Positions 15,021 to 22,787 are shown, numbered from the stretch's first letter. The stretch is 26,474 nucleotides of DNA from Ruminococcus sp. CAG:488 (GCA_000434055.1 HF999640.1:99670-126143); one strand, 5' to 3'. Program-made: numbers and translations. Notes: generated from the letters alone by a model not told the origin.

Positions 15021-16028
15021 TTATTTTACCTGCCAGAAGCCGACTTTTTTCATAACCTTCGTCAGCGTCTTGTTTGCAATGTATGAGGCTTTCTCAGCGC
15101 CTTCTTTAGCGCACTTTTCAATATATGCCTTGTCTTTCATTATTTCGTCGAATTTGTCCTGAACAGGCTTTACGTCGGCTATAACGCTTTCGGCAACGGC
15201 AATTTTAAAATCGCCGTAACCCTTACCGTCAAATTCGGCTTCAATTTCATCAAAGCTCTTACCTGTGCAGCAAGAATAAATGCCCATAAGATTGTTGATT
15301 CCGTCCTTGCCCTCGGCATAGCGCACGCTCGCCTCGGAATCGGTAACTGCCGACTTGAATTTTTTCATAATATCATCGGGCTTGTCAAGAACATAGACCG
15401 ACGCTTTGGGATTTGTATCGGACTTTGACATCTTCTTGGTCGGGTCCTGAAGCGACATAACCTTTGCACCCGTCTTGCCGATATACGGCTTGGGGATAGT
15501 GAACGTCGGAGAATATGTGCCGTTGAAACGCTCCGCAATATCACGGGTGATTTCAAGATGCTGCTTCTGATCCGCGCCTACGGGAACGTAATCCGCCTGA
15601 TAGAGCAAGATATCGGCTGCCATAAGCGTCGGATACGCAAAAAGTCCGACATTGACATTGTCGGCATGCTTCGCCGACTTATCCTTAAACTGGGTCATTC
15701 TCGCCGCTTCGCCGAATTGCGTGTAGCAGTTGAGAATCCAGCCGAGCTGGCTGTGCTGCGGCACATGTGACTGAACGAAAATTATATTCTTATCGGGATC
15801 AAGACCGAGAGCTATCATCAAAGCGTACATTTCAAGCGACTGCTTTCTGAGCTTTGCAGGTTCCTGACGAACCGTAATTGCATGAAGATCCGCAACGGCA
15901 AATATGCAATCGTTGTCTGCACTCATCTGCTTCCAATTTTTAAGTGCGCCAAGGTAGTTGCCGAGGGTCGGAACAGACGTCGGCTGAATCATGCTCAGCA
16001 CACGGTCTTTTCTTTCTGTATTTTCCAT
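15021..16028 (-). CDS. trpS: Tryptophan--tRNA ligase
   Basis: 335 residues, full length. Class I signatures are the HIGH-equivalent in PTLGNYLGALKNW (about 20-32) and KMSKS at 199-203; TrpRS-specific ADLHA, MAADILLY and GADQKQHLEITRD are present. It charges tRNA-Trp with tryptophan using ATP. It is transcribed alone from the promoter at 16059-16087; the leader is about 24 bases, too short for the T-box that controls trpS in many Firmicutes. Confidence 0.98.
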   Translation of the reverse strand: MENTERKDRVLSMIQPTSVPTLGNYLGALKNWKQMSADNDCIFAVADLHAITVRQEPAKLRKQSLEMYALMIALGLDPDKNIIFVQSHVPQHSQLGWILNCYTQFGEAARMTQFKDKSAKHADNVNVGLFAYPTLMAADILLYQADYVPVGADQKQHLEITRDIAERFNGTYSPTFTIPKPYIGKTGAKVMSLQDPTKKMSKSDTNPKASVYVLDKPDDIMKKFKSAVTDSEASVRYAEGKDGINNLMGIYSCCTGKSFDEIEAEFDGKGYGDFKIAVAESVIADVKPVQDKFDEIMKDKAYIEKCAKEGAEKASYIANKTLTKVMKKVGFWQVK

Positions 16029-16058
16029 TTAATATCACTCCAAATAAAAACTGGGAAC

Positions 16059-16087
16059 ATTATATCATAAAAAAATCGTATTGTAAA
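16059..16087 (-). promoter_or_regulatory. Sigma-A promoter of trpS
   Basis: Minus strand TTTACA (16082-16087), 17-bp spacer, TATAAT (16059-16064). Its -35 box shares five bases with the -35 box of the divergent HAD-gene promoter. Confidence 0.85.
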
Positions 16088-16109
16088 TCATTATTATTTA
16101 TGATAGAAT
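16081..16109 (+). promoter_or_regulatory. Sigma-A promoter of the HAD phosphatase gene
   Basis: Plus strand TTGTAA (16081-16086), 17-bp spacer, TAGAAT (16104-16109); leader about 20 bases with GGAGG at 16124-16128. Confidence 0.75.
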
Positions 16110-16135
16110 TATCGGGTATGAACGGAGGTCTTATT

Positions 16136-16789
16136 ATGTCGAATTTTGACGCAGTTCTTTTTGATTTTGACGGCACGGTTGCAGATACCGGCGAGGGCGT
16201 TTTTCTTTGCGTCCGTCATGCTATCGAGGTTCACGGGCTTAAACAGCCGAGCGATTCGGAAATACGCAGGTTTATCGGTCCGCCGATGATAGTCAGCTAT
16301 CGCACGCTCTATCCTCAGCTTTGCGACGACGAGATTCAATCGCTTATGCAGAGCTATCGCGAAAAATATGCCGAGGTCGGGCTTTATAAATACAAGCTTT
16401 ACGACGGCATTACCGAACTTCTCCGAAAGCTCAATGAAGCCGGAATTAAAACCGCTGTCGCAAGCTCAAAGCCGCAGGAAGCCTTAACAAATATAATCAA
16501 GGTCAGCGGCATTGACAAATATTTTGACTGCATAGTCGGCGCTGATAAGAATTATACGGACTCCGACAAGGCGACAATCATCGAAGAAGCAATCAGGCGA
16601 ACCGGAGTTACGGATAGAAGCAGGGTTCTCATGGTCGGCGACAGAAAATATGATATTGTCGGTGCGCACAAGGCGGAAGTAGCCTGCGCCGCAGTACTTT
16701 TCGGCTACGGCAGCCGTGAGGAATTCGACGAATACAAAGCGGATTATATTGTTGAAAGCTTCAAAGAGGTTGAAAATCTCGTAATATAA
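16136..16789 (+). CDS. HAD-family hydrolase, phosphoglycolate-phosphatase-like
   Basis: 217 residues. Motif I DFDGTVADTGEG near the N-terminus holds the nucleophile Asp, motif II is A-S-S-K-P, and motif III/IV is GDRKYDIVGAHKA. A helical cap lies between motifs I and II, as in the Gph/PpaX group. Such enzymes dephosphorylate 2-phosphoglycolate or other small phosphoesters; the substrate is unknown. The frame runs open upstream to 15944, but the GGAGG 7 bases before the ATG at 16136, and the family N-terminus, decide this start. It is followed by a tiny HTH gene. Confidence 0.9.
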   Translation: MSNFDAVLFDFDGTVADTGEGVFLCVRHAIEVHGLKQPSDSEIRRFIGPPMIVSYRTLYPQLCDDEIQSLMQSYREKYAEVGLYKYKLYDGITELLRKLNEAGIKTAVASSKPQEALTNIIKVSGIDKYFDCIVGADKNYTDSDKATIIEEAIRRTGVTDRSRVLMVGDRKYDIVGAHKAEVACAAVLFGYGSREEFDEYKADYIVESFKEVENLVI

Positions 16790-16802
16790 ACAAAAACAGA
16801 TA

Positions 16803-16857
16803 AATAATGTGAAATTATTGCTCATTTTTATTTATAATGAGTTGTTTAAAAATGAGC
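16803..16857 (+). promoter_or_regulatory. Operator-like half-site array and -10 box at the small HTH gene
   Basis: CTCATT at 16821-16826 and AATGAG at 16836-16841 and 16851-16856 lie exactly 15 bp apart. The outer two sit in a perfect 10-bp inverted repeat (16820-16829 with 16848-16857). A TATAAT (16833-16838) lies between them; no good -35 box is seen. A second palindrome AATAAT-N5-ATTATT precedes at 16803-16819. The layout suggests self-repression by the HTH protein. Confidence 0.5.
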
Positions 16858-17043
16858 TTTGCCGAAAATTTCCGAGCCGCACGGAAGGAGCTTAAACTCA
16901 CTCAAATGGAGGTTGCCAAGCCGGTCGGCGTTGAACGCTCCGCCGTGGCTCACTACAAAAACGTCGTTTTCCTTCCCCACGCCGGCAACCTTCAAAAAAT
17001 TTGCAAAAGACTTCAAATAACTATCGAAAGAATATTTCTTTAA
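16852..17043 (+). CDS. Very small XRE-family helix-turn-helix protein
   Basis: 63 residues, a lone HTH domain (MSFAENFRAARKELKLTQ onward, ending ITIERIFL). Helices fit the XRE fold: FRAARKELK, then TQMEVAKPVG, then the recognition helix ERSAVAHYK. Two features are unusual for the family: a Pro in helix 2 (A-K-P-V-G instead of A-K-x-L-G) and Y-K-N-V-V in place of the common W-E-N-G-x. An alternative ATG at 16837 would add five residues but overlaps the -10 box. Neither start has a convincing ribosome site, so the mRNA may be nearly leaderless or the gene read from the HAD transcript. It could be a working autoregulator or a decaying one. Confidence 0.65.
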   Translation: MSFAENFRAARKELKLTQMEVAKPVGVERSAVAHYKNVVFLPHAGNLQKICKRLQITIERIFL

Positions 17044-17047
17044 TTAA

Positions 17048-17078
17048 AAACGCTCTCTCTGAAAAAGAGAAAGCGTTT
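17048..17078. terminator. Bidirectional terminator
   Basis: AAACGCT/AGCGTTT and TCTCT/AGAGA stems with one mismatch and a GAAAA loop; T runs follow on both strands. It separates the HTH gene (plus) from the small membrane protein gene (minus). Confidence 0.85.
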
Positions 17079-17097
17079 CTGTTTTTTTATTGATTTT

Positions 17098-17382
17098 TTA
17101 TTGAGTTACAATATCCGCAAGCTTCGTTCCCTGAACCTCATCGGCACCGGCAACCGTGGTCGCACCGGTGTTTACATTAACGGTGTTGACAAATCCGATT
17201 CCGTTCATTTTGAGGCTGACAATGAGAAGGATCAAAAGACAAAGTACGGTGATACCTATCATTGAAAGTGCGGTAGCCTTACCCTTTTTTTCTTTATCGC
17301 AGGCCTTAACATATTGATCCATGCGCTTCTGAGCATCATCAAGGTCAATACCGGTTGCTTTTTCTGTCTTTTTCTTTGCCAT
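17098..17382 (-). CDS. Small single-pass membrane protein of unknown function
   Basis: 94 residues, not recognised. A basic N-terminus (MAKKKTEKATG), a charged amphipathic helix (DDAQKRMDQYVKACDKEKK), one membrane segment at about 45-65 (ALSMIGITVLCLLILLIVSL) and a Gly/Thr/Val-rich outer tail with the repeated V-N-T-V-N-V-N-T-G motif. Positive-inside charge suggests N-in, C-out. ATGs at 17403 and 17388 are possible, but only the ATG at 17382 has GGAG at a normal 9-base distance, and the promoter at 17415-17443 would start RNA only about 5 bases before 17403. It is separately transcribed and ends at a terminator. Confidence 0.75.
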   Translation of the reverse strand: MAKKKTEKATGIDLDDAQKRMDQYVKACDKEKKGKATALSMIGITVLCLLILLIVSLKMNGIGFVNTVNVNTGATTVAGADEVQGTKLADIVTQ

Positions 17383-17414
17383 TGCCATCAACTCCGATTT
17401 CAAGCGGTTAATAT

Positions 17415-17443
17415 ATTATACAACAATTATTTTATTTTGTCAA
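17415..17443 (-). promoter_or_regulatory. Consensus sigma-A promoter of the small membrane protein gene
   Basis: Minus strand TTGACA (17438-17443), 17-bp spacer, TATAAT (17415-17420), both perfect. The -35 box directly abuts the stop codon of the upstream phosphoesterase gene, and no terminator stands between them. Confidence 0.88.
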
Positions 17444-19054
17444 TTACGGCTGCACGGTAATCGGATGCGACTCACTCTCATGTTCAAAGGAAATGAAATT
17501 ATTTCTCTCGGCATAAGCCCATCTCATATCGAAAAGCTCACACGCAGAAGCAGGCATATAAAGCTGGTCATGAATTCTGAGCACCTTGGCGCAAATCGCC
17601 TTTTCCTCACCGTTGACAATTACCCTGTCGCTGTTTTCGAAAAACTCTACCCTCTTGCCGTAAACCTCAAGAGTAATTTTGCCCTTTTCCTTGAGAACAT
17701 ATCCTCCGATATATCCAACAAGTGTACCGAAGCAGGCATACCATACTCCGTCAACATTTTCGCATTTAACGCCCGACTGACAAAGTCCCATAAGGGCACC
17801 CTTGAAGGTCATTCTGGTCTGATTAAATTTCGGTGCAATTGCATAGGGAACTATCTCATCCTTGCCCTTGTCAATTGTGCACTTGTCAACAATTCTGCCG
17901 TCCTCAACAATCTTTGAAGTGAGGGTCATTTTATCTCCGTCAACCTCAACGATTGCAACAACGGAAACAGGCTCCTCCTCGCAGTAAAAAGCAGAATGCC
18001 AAACCTTTGAAATTGCTCTTGTTCCCGGAGGATTCTGATTGGAATTGCCGAGCATATAGTGAACCGTGCCCTGTGACGGACGTTCAAAAAGTTCCTCGTT
18101 CCTTCTCGGGAAGCTTCTCGAGAAGTTATGCTCATGGCCCGAGAATACAAGATCAAGCATCTCGAAGCCCTCTGTCATCATGGGATATGCGTCGTAATTG
18201 GCGCAGTTTGAGCCTGAATAGCAAATCGGGAAATGATATGTACCGATATTCCACTGTCTGCGGTTCTTCTTCATATCGTTTATCATCCATTCGTTAACGT
18301 CCTCGGGACCGTTAATGCCGATCATCTGGAAATGAACGTTACCGTAGTTGAATGTATAGTTTTCTGTTTTCCAGTCCTTCGGACCGTCATAGGCATATGA
18401 GCCTTTAAACTGATTGTCGAAGAACTCGGCAGGCTCGGCATAATATCTGCCCTGCTCATGCACGGGGTCTCTGAAACCGCGGTTATCATGGTTGCCAAGA
18501 GCCATCTGAAGAGGAATGCTCTCAACAACGCCCTGCATTCCCTCAAAAGTGCCGTTCCACTGAATTTCATGCTGGCCGCAGTTTGTGTTGTCGCCGCCGG
18601 TGAGAATAAATCTTGCATCGGGGTTTTCCTCAAGAACCTTTTTGAGAATTCCCGTAAAATATGAATAATCTGGATCTATAAGGTCACCCTTTTGCTGGTC
18701 CGAAACGCAGATAAACTTAAATTTTGTGAGATTTTCAGGCTCTGTTGTAAAGCTGAACTCGCCGCTTCTGTGCTCATCGTCGCCGCAGGTGTAGAAGTAC
18801 TTTGTATCGGGTTTGAGTCCCGTCAGCTTTACCCAGAACATATTGCTTATGTCTATATCACTCTTGAAAGCATCGGTATCGGCATCTGTGCGCTTAACCT
18901 CTTCCGAGCCGTCCTCACGGTAAAGAACATAACCGCTTTTAACGTCAATGCTCGTTCTCCAAGTGACGTTCATCGTGGTTTTTGCATCATCTGCAATGCT
19001 GATAAAAATATGGTCGGGTTGAGGTTTAGAGCCTCTTAACGGTTTTGTTGACAT
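17444..19054 (-). CDS. Purple-acid-phosphatase-like metallophosphoesterase
   Basis: 536 residues. A fibronectin-III-like purple acid phosphatase N-domain (about 15-108, with MNVTWRTS and G-L-K-P-D-T-K-Y-F-Y) precedes the calcineurin-like catalytic domain (about 112-370): VSDQQKGD, GGDNTNCG, GNHDN, TYHFPICYSG and SGHEHNFSRS hold the metal ligands. The last 130 residues resemble a copper-amine-oxidase N-terminal-type stalk domain (VIVNGEEKAI, LYMPASACELF). Such enzymes hydrolyse phosphomonoesters or diesters, usually outside the cell, yet no signal peptide or membrane segment is seen here. Start fixed by AGGAGG. It is the last gene of the operon starting at 22145, 12 bp after the LCP-like gene. 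Confidence 0.88.
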   Translation of the reverse strand: MSTKPLRGSKPQPDHIFISIADDAKTTMNVTWRTSIDVKSGYVLYREDGSEEVKRTDADTDAFKSDIDISNMFWVKLTGLKPDTKYFYTCGDDEHRSGEFSFTTEPENLTKFKFICVSDQQKGDLIDPDYSYFTGILKKVLEENPDARFILTGGDNTNCGQHEIQWNGTFEGMQGVVESIPLQMALGNHDNRGFRDPVHEQGRYYAEPAEFFDNQFKGSYAYDGPKDWKTENYTFNYGNVHFQMIGINGPEDVNEWMINDMKKNRRQWNIGTYHFPICYSGSNCANYDAYPMMTEGFEMLDLVFSGHEHNFSRSFPRRNEELFERPSQGTVHYMLGNSNQNPPGTRAISKVWHSAFYCEEEPVSVVAIVEVDGDKMTLTSKIVEDGRIVDKCTIDKGKDEIVPYAIAPKFNQTRMTFKGALMGLCQSGVKCENVDGVWYACFGTLVGYIGGYVLKEKGKITLEVYGKRVEFFENSDRVIVNGEEKAICAKVLRIHDQLYMPASACELFDMRWAYAERNNFISFEHESESHPITVQP

Positions 19055-19066
19055 AATTTTGCCTCC

Positions 19067-19942
19067 TTATGATATACTTGAATCATTTATAATAATCGTT
19101 GATTGCTGCCTGTTCGGCGAGTTGCAGAAAGCCTTGACGGTCGCCATTGCTTCCGCTGCCTCAAAGAATGAAATATCACTGTTTGAATCGAGGTTTGCAA
19201 GAAGCTTTTGATATATTTTTGAACCGTTTTCAACATTCTCGTCGGTTATATAACTGTCAAGCATGGCACATATCAGCTTACCCTGCGTTCTCATTCCGTC
19301 CGTGCCGAGCGTTTTGCAATATCTGAAATACTTAATAAGCGTTTCACCCTTGATTGTCTGACTTCCCTTTGTGAGAATCAGTGTGTAATTATTGTTTCTG
19401 TACTCAATTCTTTTGTCAACCGTGTATTCCAAGCCGTCCATATAGTTAATTGCAAGGGCAAAGGTCTCGGCATCCGAACCGACATACTTGTTGATCTTTA
19501 CTCCCTCTTTCTGCTCCACTACCGAAACAAGCTTGCCTGCGCCGCCCTCCTTGAGGGTCTGTACATAGCTTTTGCCGTCGGCGGTCTTACCATCGGGGTT
19601 CAGCGGACGATCCTTAATAATACAATTGTCCATATCCGCTTCGATAATGTGAATAAAATACATTTCCGAAAAGTCGCTTGCCGAGCAAAAAACAAGAAAA
19701 TTTGTTTTTCCGCTCAGCTCCGTCGGCGAAACAGGCTGACTGTCGGTCGTCGTTTCTTCGGCTTTGGTTGTCGTCTCTTTTGTAAAAATACTTTTCAGCG
19801 AAATCTCATTGTGTTTGAGAATAACTACCGCCGAAACAGAGCCGAACACAACGGCGAAAGCAAGAAAAGCCAAAAAGAATCTCAAAAGGTCGCCCTTTTT
19901 ATCCTGCTTGCTTGTTTTGAATTTGTGACCTCCGAATGCCAT
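19067..19942 (-). CDS. Divergent LytR-CpsA-Psr (LCP)-like membrane protein
   Basis: 291 residues. A basic cytoplasmic start (about 1-20), one membrane segment (about 22-43), a Thr/Glu-rich stalk (KETTTKAEETTTDSQ) and an extracellular domain. The domain follows the LCP pattern: strand NFLVFCSASDF, a G-V-K-I-N-K-Y-V segment, INYMDGLEYTVDK, then LTKGSQTIKGETLIKYFRY and M-R-T-Q-G. The canonical P-R-D-T arginine motif is not visible and the later R-x-x-R-Q motif is reduced to M-R-T-Q. LCP enzymes attach polymers to peptidoglycan; this one may be catalytically changed or only structural. Its start lies 5 bp after the GH13 gene. Assignment to LCP rests on pattern only. Confidence 0.65.
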   Translation of the reverse strand: MAFGGHKFKTSKQDKKGDLLRFFLAFLAFAVVFGSVSAVVILKHNEISLKSIFTKETTTKAEETTTDSQPVSPTELSGKTNFLVFCSASDFSEMYFIHIIEADMDNCIIKDRPLNPDGKTADGKSYVQTLKEGGAGKLVSVVEQKEGVKINKYVGSDAETFALAINYMDGLEYTVDKRIEYRNNNYTLILTKGSQTIKGETLIKYFRYCKTLGTDGMRTQGKLICAMLDSYITDENVENGSKIYQKLLANLDSNSDISFFEAAEAMATVKAFCNSPNRQQSTIIINDSSIS

Positions 19943-19947
19943 TTATA

Positions 19948-21810
19948 TCACTTTCTTTTCAAAATTACTGTTGATTTTTCTTCAATATCCACCATGTTTG
20001 CGGCAACTTTGCCGTTGCCGAGCAGGTCGTGTGCATCGCACCATTCCGACTTTACATAATAGGTTATCGGGTGCGGATTGCTGTTTGAAATAACAAGTAT
20101 TGCCTCATCGTCATTCTTTCTCGAGAAAGCAACACACCCCGCGACCGCGGAAAGAATTTCAAACCTTCCGTCCTTAAAAACGCTGTTTTCATTTCTTATC
20201 TTGCCGAGCTTTTTATACCATTCGACAAGCTCGCCGTTTTCCTTGCCCCAAGGGTAGCAGCGGCGATTGAACGGGTCCTTATATCCCTGCATACCTGCCT
20301 CGTCACCGTAATAAATCGTAGGAACACCCGGTAAAGCGAACTGCATCGCCGAAGCCGCCATAAGAAGCTTCATGCCGTAGTGATATTCCCTTTCGTCAAG
20401 AGAATGAGTGCTTTGCCATTTTCTGTCACGGTAGGCACAGTTCTCGCCTGCGAGCGCGGTAATTGCCCTCATTGTGTCATGGGTAGAAAGATGATTCATC
20501 AGCACATCGAGCACTTCCTTTGGATAGTTCTCAACTATGCTCATTACTCTTGAAGCGAAAAGCTCTGCGTTTGCGTCACGGATGAAATCAATAACTGCCC
20601 CTGCGAACGGATAGTTCATCACACTGTCAAGCTGCTTGCCGAGAAGATATCGGCGAAGCTTACCGTAGCTCGATTTGTTTGAAGCGTCCTCCCAAACCTC
20701 GCCGAGAACAAGTCCATCGGCTTTTTCTTCCTTGACCGCCTTGCGGAACTCGTCAAGAAATTCATCGGGAAGCTCGTCGGCAACGTCAAGCCGCCAGCCG
20801 GATGCGCCGAGCTTCAGCCATTTTCGCGCAATTCCGTTTTTGCCTGTTATATATTCGATAAAATCAGAGTTATCCTCGTTAACCTCGGGCAGAATCTCAA
20901 TTCCCCACCAGCTTTCGTAATCGTCCGGCCATTTGTTAAACTTGTACCATCCGTAATACGGTGATTCCTTGGACTGATAAGCTCCCAGGCTGTCGTAGCG
21001 GGAATAGCGATTAAAGTACCTGCTGTCATCACCCGTATGGCTGAAAACGCCGTCGAGCATGATTCTTATGCCGAGCTTTTTCGCCGATTCGCAAAGCGAT
21101 TTAAAATCCTTTTCCGTGCCGAGCATGGAGTCGATTTTTTCATAGTTCGCCGTGTCGTAACGGTGGTTGCTTTGCGCTTCAAATATCGGATTGAGATAAA
21201 TGCAGGTAACCCCGAGTGATTTAAGATAACCGAGCTTCTGCTCGATTCCGTTCAGATCGCCGCCGAAATAATCGTTGTTGAGCACCTTGCCTTCGGCGGT
21301 CGGGATCCAGTAAGGGTCGCCGTCTCTGTCGGTTCGCAAAACCCTGTCGGACGGAACATTCTGCTTTTTCGTGCCCGAGGAAGCAAAACGGTCGGGAAAA
21401 ATTTGATAGATTATTCCTCCCCTGAGCCATTCGGGAGTGTGAAAATCCTTATCGTAAACCGTGAGCTGCCAGTCCTCACCGTCGCCTTTAATTGCGGCAA
21501 GTCCGTTTCCTGCGTGGTAAATCCTGCTTGTGCCCCATGAGGTGTCATATTCAAAATGATACTTGTAAAGTGCAGCTTTTTCGGCGGTAAAATCGACCTT
21601 CCACCATTCCTCACCGACGCCCTCCATACAGTCCCATTGCATATTGATATAACCGTATTCATCAGCTTCGGCTTTTTTTATGACCAGCTTTGCGGCATGG
21701 CAGCAAAAATCACGGGGCAGAATTATACGAAATGTAACCGTTTGATCGGTTTTCACTGCCCCGAAAATGCTTTTGTGATATTCTAATCTTGAGTTATACG
21801 GAATGTACAT
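19948..21810 (-). CDS. GH13 alpha-glucan hydrolase (neopullulanase/cyclomaltodextrinase-like)
   Basis: 620 residues. An N-terminal beta domain of CBM34 type (about 1-120) precedes the (beta/alpha)8 barrel. Conserved regions: I MLDGVFSHTG (251-260), II GWRLDVADE with nucleophile Asp342, III GEVWED with acid/base Glu371, IV LSTHDTMR with Asp445; region V reads LPEVN. In region IV the usual N-H-D is T-H-D. No signal peptide is present, so it probably acts on maltodextrins or cyclodextrins in the cytoplasm. The ATG at 21810 overlaps the stop of the upstream gene as TGATG; an in-frame TTG one codon earlier is less likely. It is the second gene of the operon. Confidence 0.92.
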   Translation of the reverse strand: MYIPYNSRLEYHKSIFGAVKTDQTVTFRIILPRDFCCHAAKLVIKKAEADEYGYINMQWDCMEGVGEEWWKVDFTAEKAALYKYHFEYDTSWGTSRIYHAGNGLAAIKGDGEDWQLTVYDKDFHTPEWLRGGIIYQIFPDRFASSGTKKQNVPSDRVLRTDRDGDPYWIPTAEGKVLNNDYFGGDLNGIEQKLGYLKSLGVTCIYLNPIFEAQSNHRYDTANYEKIDSMLGTEKDFKSLCESAKKLGIRIMLDGVFSHTGDDSRYFNRYSRYDSLGAYQSKESPYYGWYKFNKWPDDYESWWGIEILPEVNEDNSDFIEYITGKNGIARKWLKLGASGWRLDVADELPDEFLDEFRKAVKEEKADGLVLGEVWEDASNKSSYGKLRRYLLGKQLDSVMNYPFAGAVIDFIRDANAELFASRVMSIVENYPKEVLDVLMNHLSTHDTMRAITALAGENCAYRDRKWQSTHSLDEREYHYGMKLLMAASAMQFALPGVPTIYYGDEAGMQGYKDPFNRRCYPWGKENGELVEWYKKLGKIRNENSVFKDGRFEILSAVAGCVAFSRKNDDEAILVISNSNPHPITYYVKSEWCDAHDLLGNGKVAANMVDIEEKSTVILKRK

Positions 21811-22145
21811 CAATTCGTGGTTTCCTTGCTGCCCGTTGTAATCTCATCGGGCGTTTTTGTGACAATATTTTCAAAATATTTCTTGTCGATTTCCGTTTTA
21901 TCTTCGGAAACAGTTGTCTTTTCTTCTACATACGGTGCTTCGGAAATTTCGAGTAAAGCGTCCGTTATCAAAAAACCCGCAACAACAAATATGACAAAGA
22001 AAACGGCAATAACAATATACTTCACCACGGGCATCCAAGAGCTTTTCCTGTCCGTGCTGATAAAATATTTCTTATTGTCGCTGTAAGAGGAGCGGAACTC
22101 CGTAATGCTGCGGCGACGTTTATTATATTTTTGGTATTTTTCCAT
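21810..22145 (-). CDS. Small single-pass membrane protein, first gene of the GH13 operon
   Basis: 111 residues, not recognised. The N-terminal 35 residues are strongly basic and Ser/Tyr-rich (MEKYQKYNKRRR), followed by a membrane segment at about 40-62 and a Thr/Glu/Lys-rich outer tail resembling the stalk of the LCP-like protein in the same operon. The frame is open further upstream to 22238, but CGGGAG lies just before this ATG and the extension would cover the mecA promoter. TGATG overlap with the GH13 gene implies coupled translation. I see a possible -10 (TATTAT near 22170) but no matching -35 box. Confidence 0.72.
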   Translation of the reverse strand: MEKYQKYNKRRRSITEFRSSYSDNKKYFISTDRKSSWMPVVKYIVIAVFFVIFVVAGFLITDALLEISEAPYVEEKTTVSEDKTEIDKKYFENIVTKTPDEITTGSKETTN

Positions 22146-22214
22146 GCTTTTACTCCCGAGAGCGGCATATAATATAATGTCAGCTCTTAAATTGGATTTA
22201 CCATAATTTGATGG

Positions 22215-22243
22215 TTGAATACCGATTTTAACGGTCATATACT
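22215..22243 (+). promoter_or_regulatory. Sigma-A promoter of mecA
   Basis: TTGAAT (22215-22220), 17-bp spacer, TATACT (22238-22243); leader of about 25 bases with GAGGAGA at the ribosome site. Confidence 0.75.
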
Positions 22244-22274
22244 TTAATTAACAAGTTTATGAGGAGATGCGGAA

Positions 22275-22787
22275 ATGGATATTCAACCGATAAGCAACAA
22301 TAAATTTATAGTCGGATTGACCTGTGACGAGATGAAAGACCTCGATATTACATATGAAGATATGGATTACTCCAATATTGAAACAAGACGCGTGATTTGG
22401 ACAATTCTTGACACCGTTCGTCGTGATACAGGACGTGATGTCGATCCCTCCGGCAACCTGATGATTGAAGCGGCACCGGATACCGACGGAGGCTGTCTTT
22501 TGATGTTCACCGTTGCAAGCGGACCGAATAAAAAGAGCGAAACCGTGATTTCAAAAGCAAATCCTACACGGATCTATGAATTTGAAAATCTTGATAATAT
22601 GCTTGATTTCCTGCGATTTCTGCCCGACAATTCACGACGGATATTTACAAAAGGAAGCAAATACCGACTGGAGCTTCCGACGGAAACGGCAAACAATTTT
22701 CATCGCATACTAAATGAATACGGAAAATTTGTCGGCAAAAGCAGTCTTGCCGCCGCTCATACGCATGAGCATTGGCGGGAGCTTTAA
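22275..22787 (+). CDS. mecA: Adaptor protein MecA (ClpC adaptor), short form
   Basis: 170 residues against about 218 for B. subtilis MecA. The N-terminal domain shows the family pattern: an N-terminal strand, then LTCDEMKDLDITYEDMDY and an E-T-R-R-V-I-W-T-I-L-D helix; after a shortened linker the C-terminal, ClpC-binding domain is visible (RIYEFENLDNMLDFLRFL, then KYRLELPTETANNFHRILNEYG). MecA delivers substrates to the ClpCP protease and activates ClpC assembly. It stands alone on the plus strand between minus-strand genes and shares its stop region with rpe (TTAA). No typical terminator follows. Confidence 0.85.
   Translation: MDIQPISNNKFIVGLTCDEMKDLDITYEDMDYSNIETRRVIWTILDTVRRDTGRDVDPSGNLMIEAAPDTDGGCLLMFTVASGPNKKSETVISKANPTRIYEFENLDNMLDFLRFLPDNSRRIFTKGSKYRLELPTETANNFHRILNEYGKFVGKSSLAAAHTHEHWREL
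22750..22778. other. Strong hairpin at the 3' end of mecA
   Basis: CCGCC-GCTCAT-acgc-ATGAGC-att-GGCGG: an 11-bp stem with a 3-base bulge, inside the last codons of mecA. It lacks a T run on either strand, so it is not a standard terminator but could protect or slow either transcript at this convergent junction. Confidence 0.5.

Noticed and set aside
16029..16058. T-box leader for trpS
   Set aside because: The promoter leaves only about 24 bases before the start codon, with no room for a T-box.
15944..16135. Longer HAD-phosphatase start at 15944
   Set aside because: It would overlap trpS and both divergent promoters; the family motif begins right after the ATG at 16136.
22146..22238. Longer start for the small membrane protein
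   Set aside because: The extension runs over the mecA promoter and lacks a ribosome site, while the ATG at 22145 has one.
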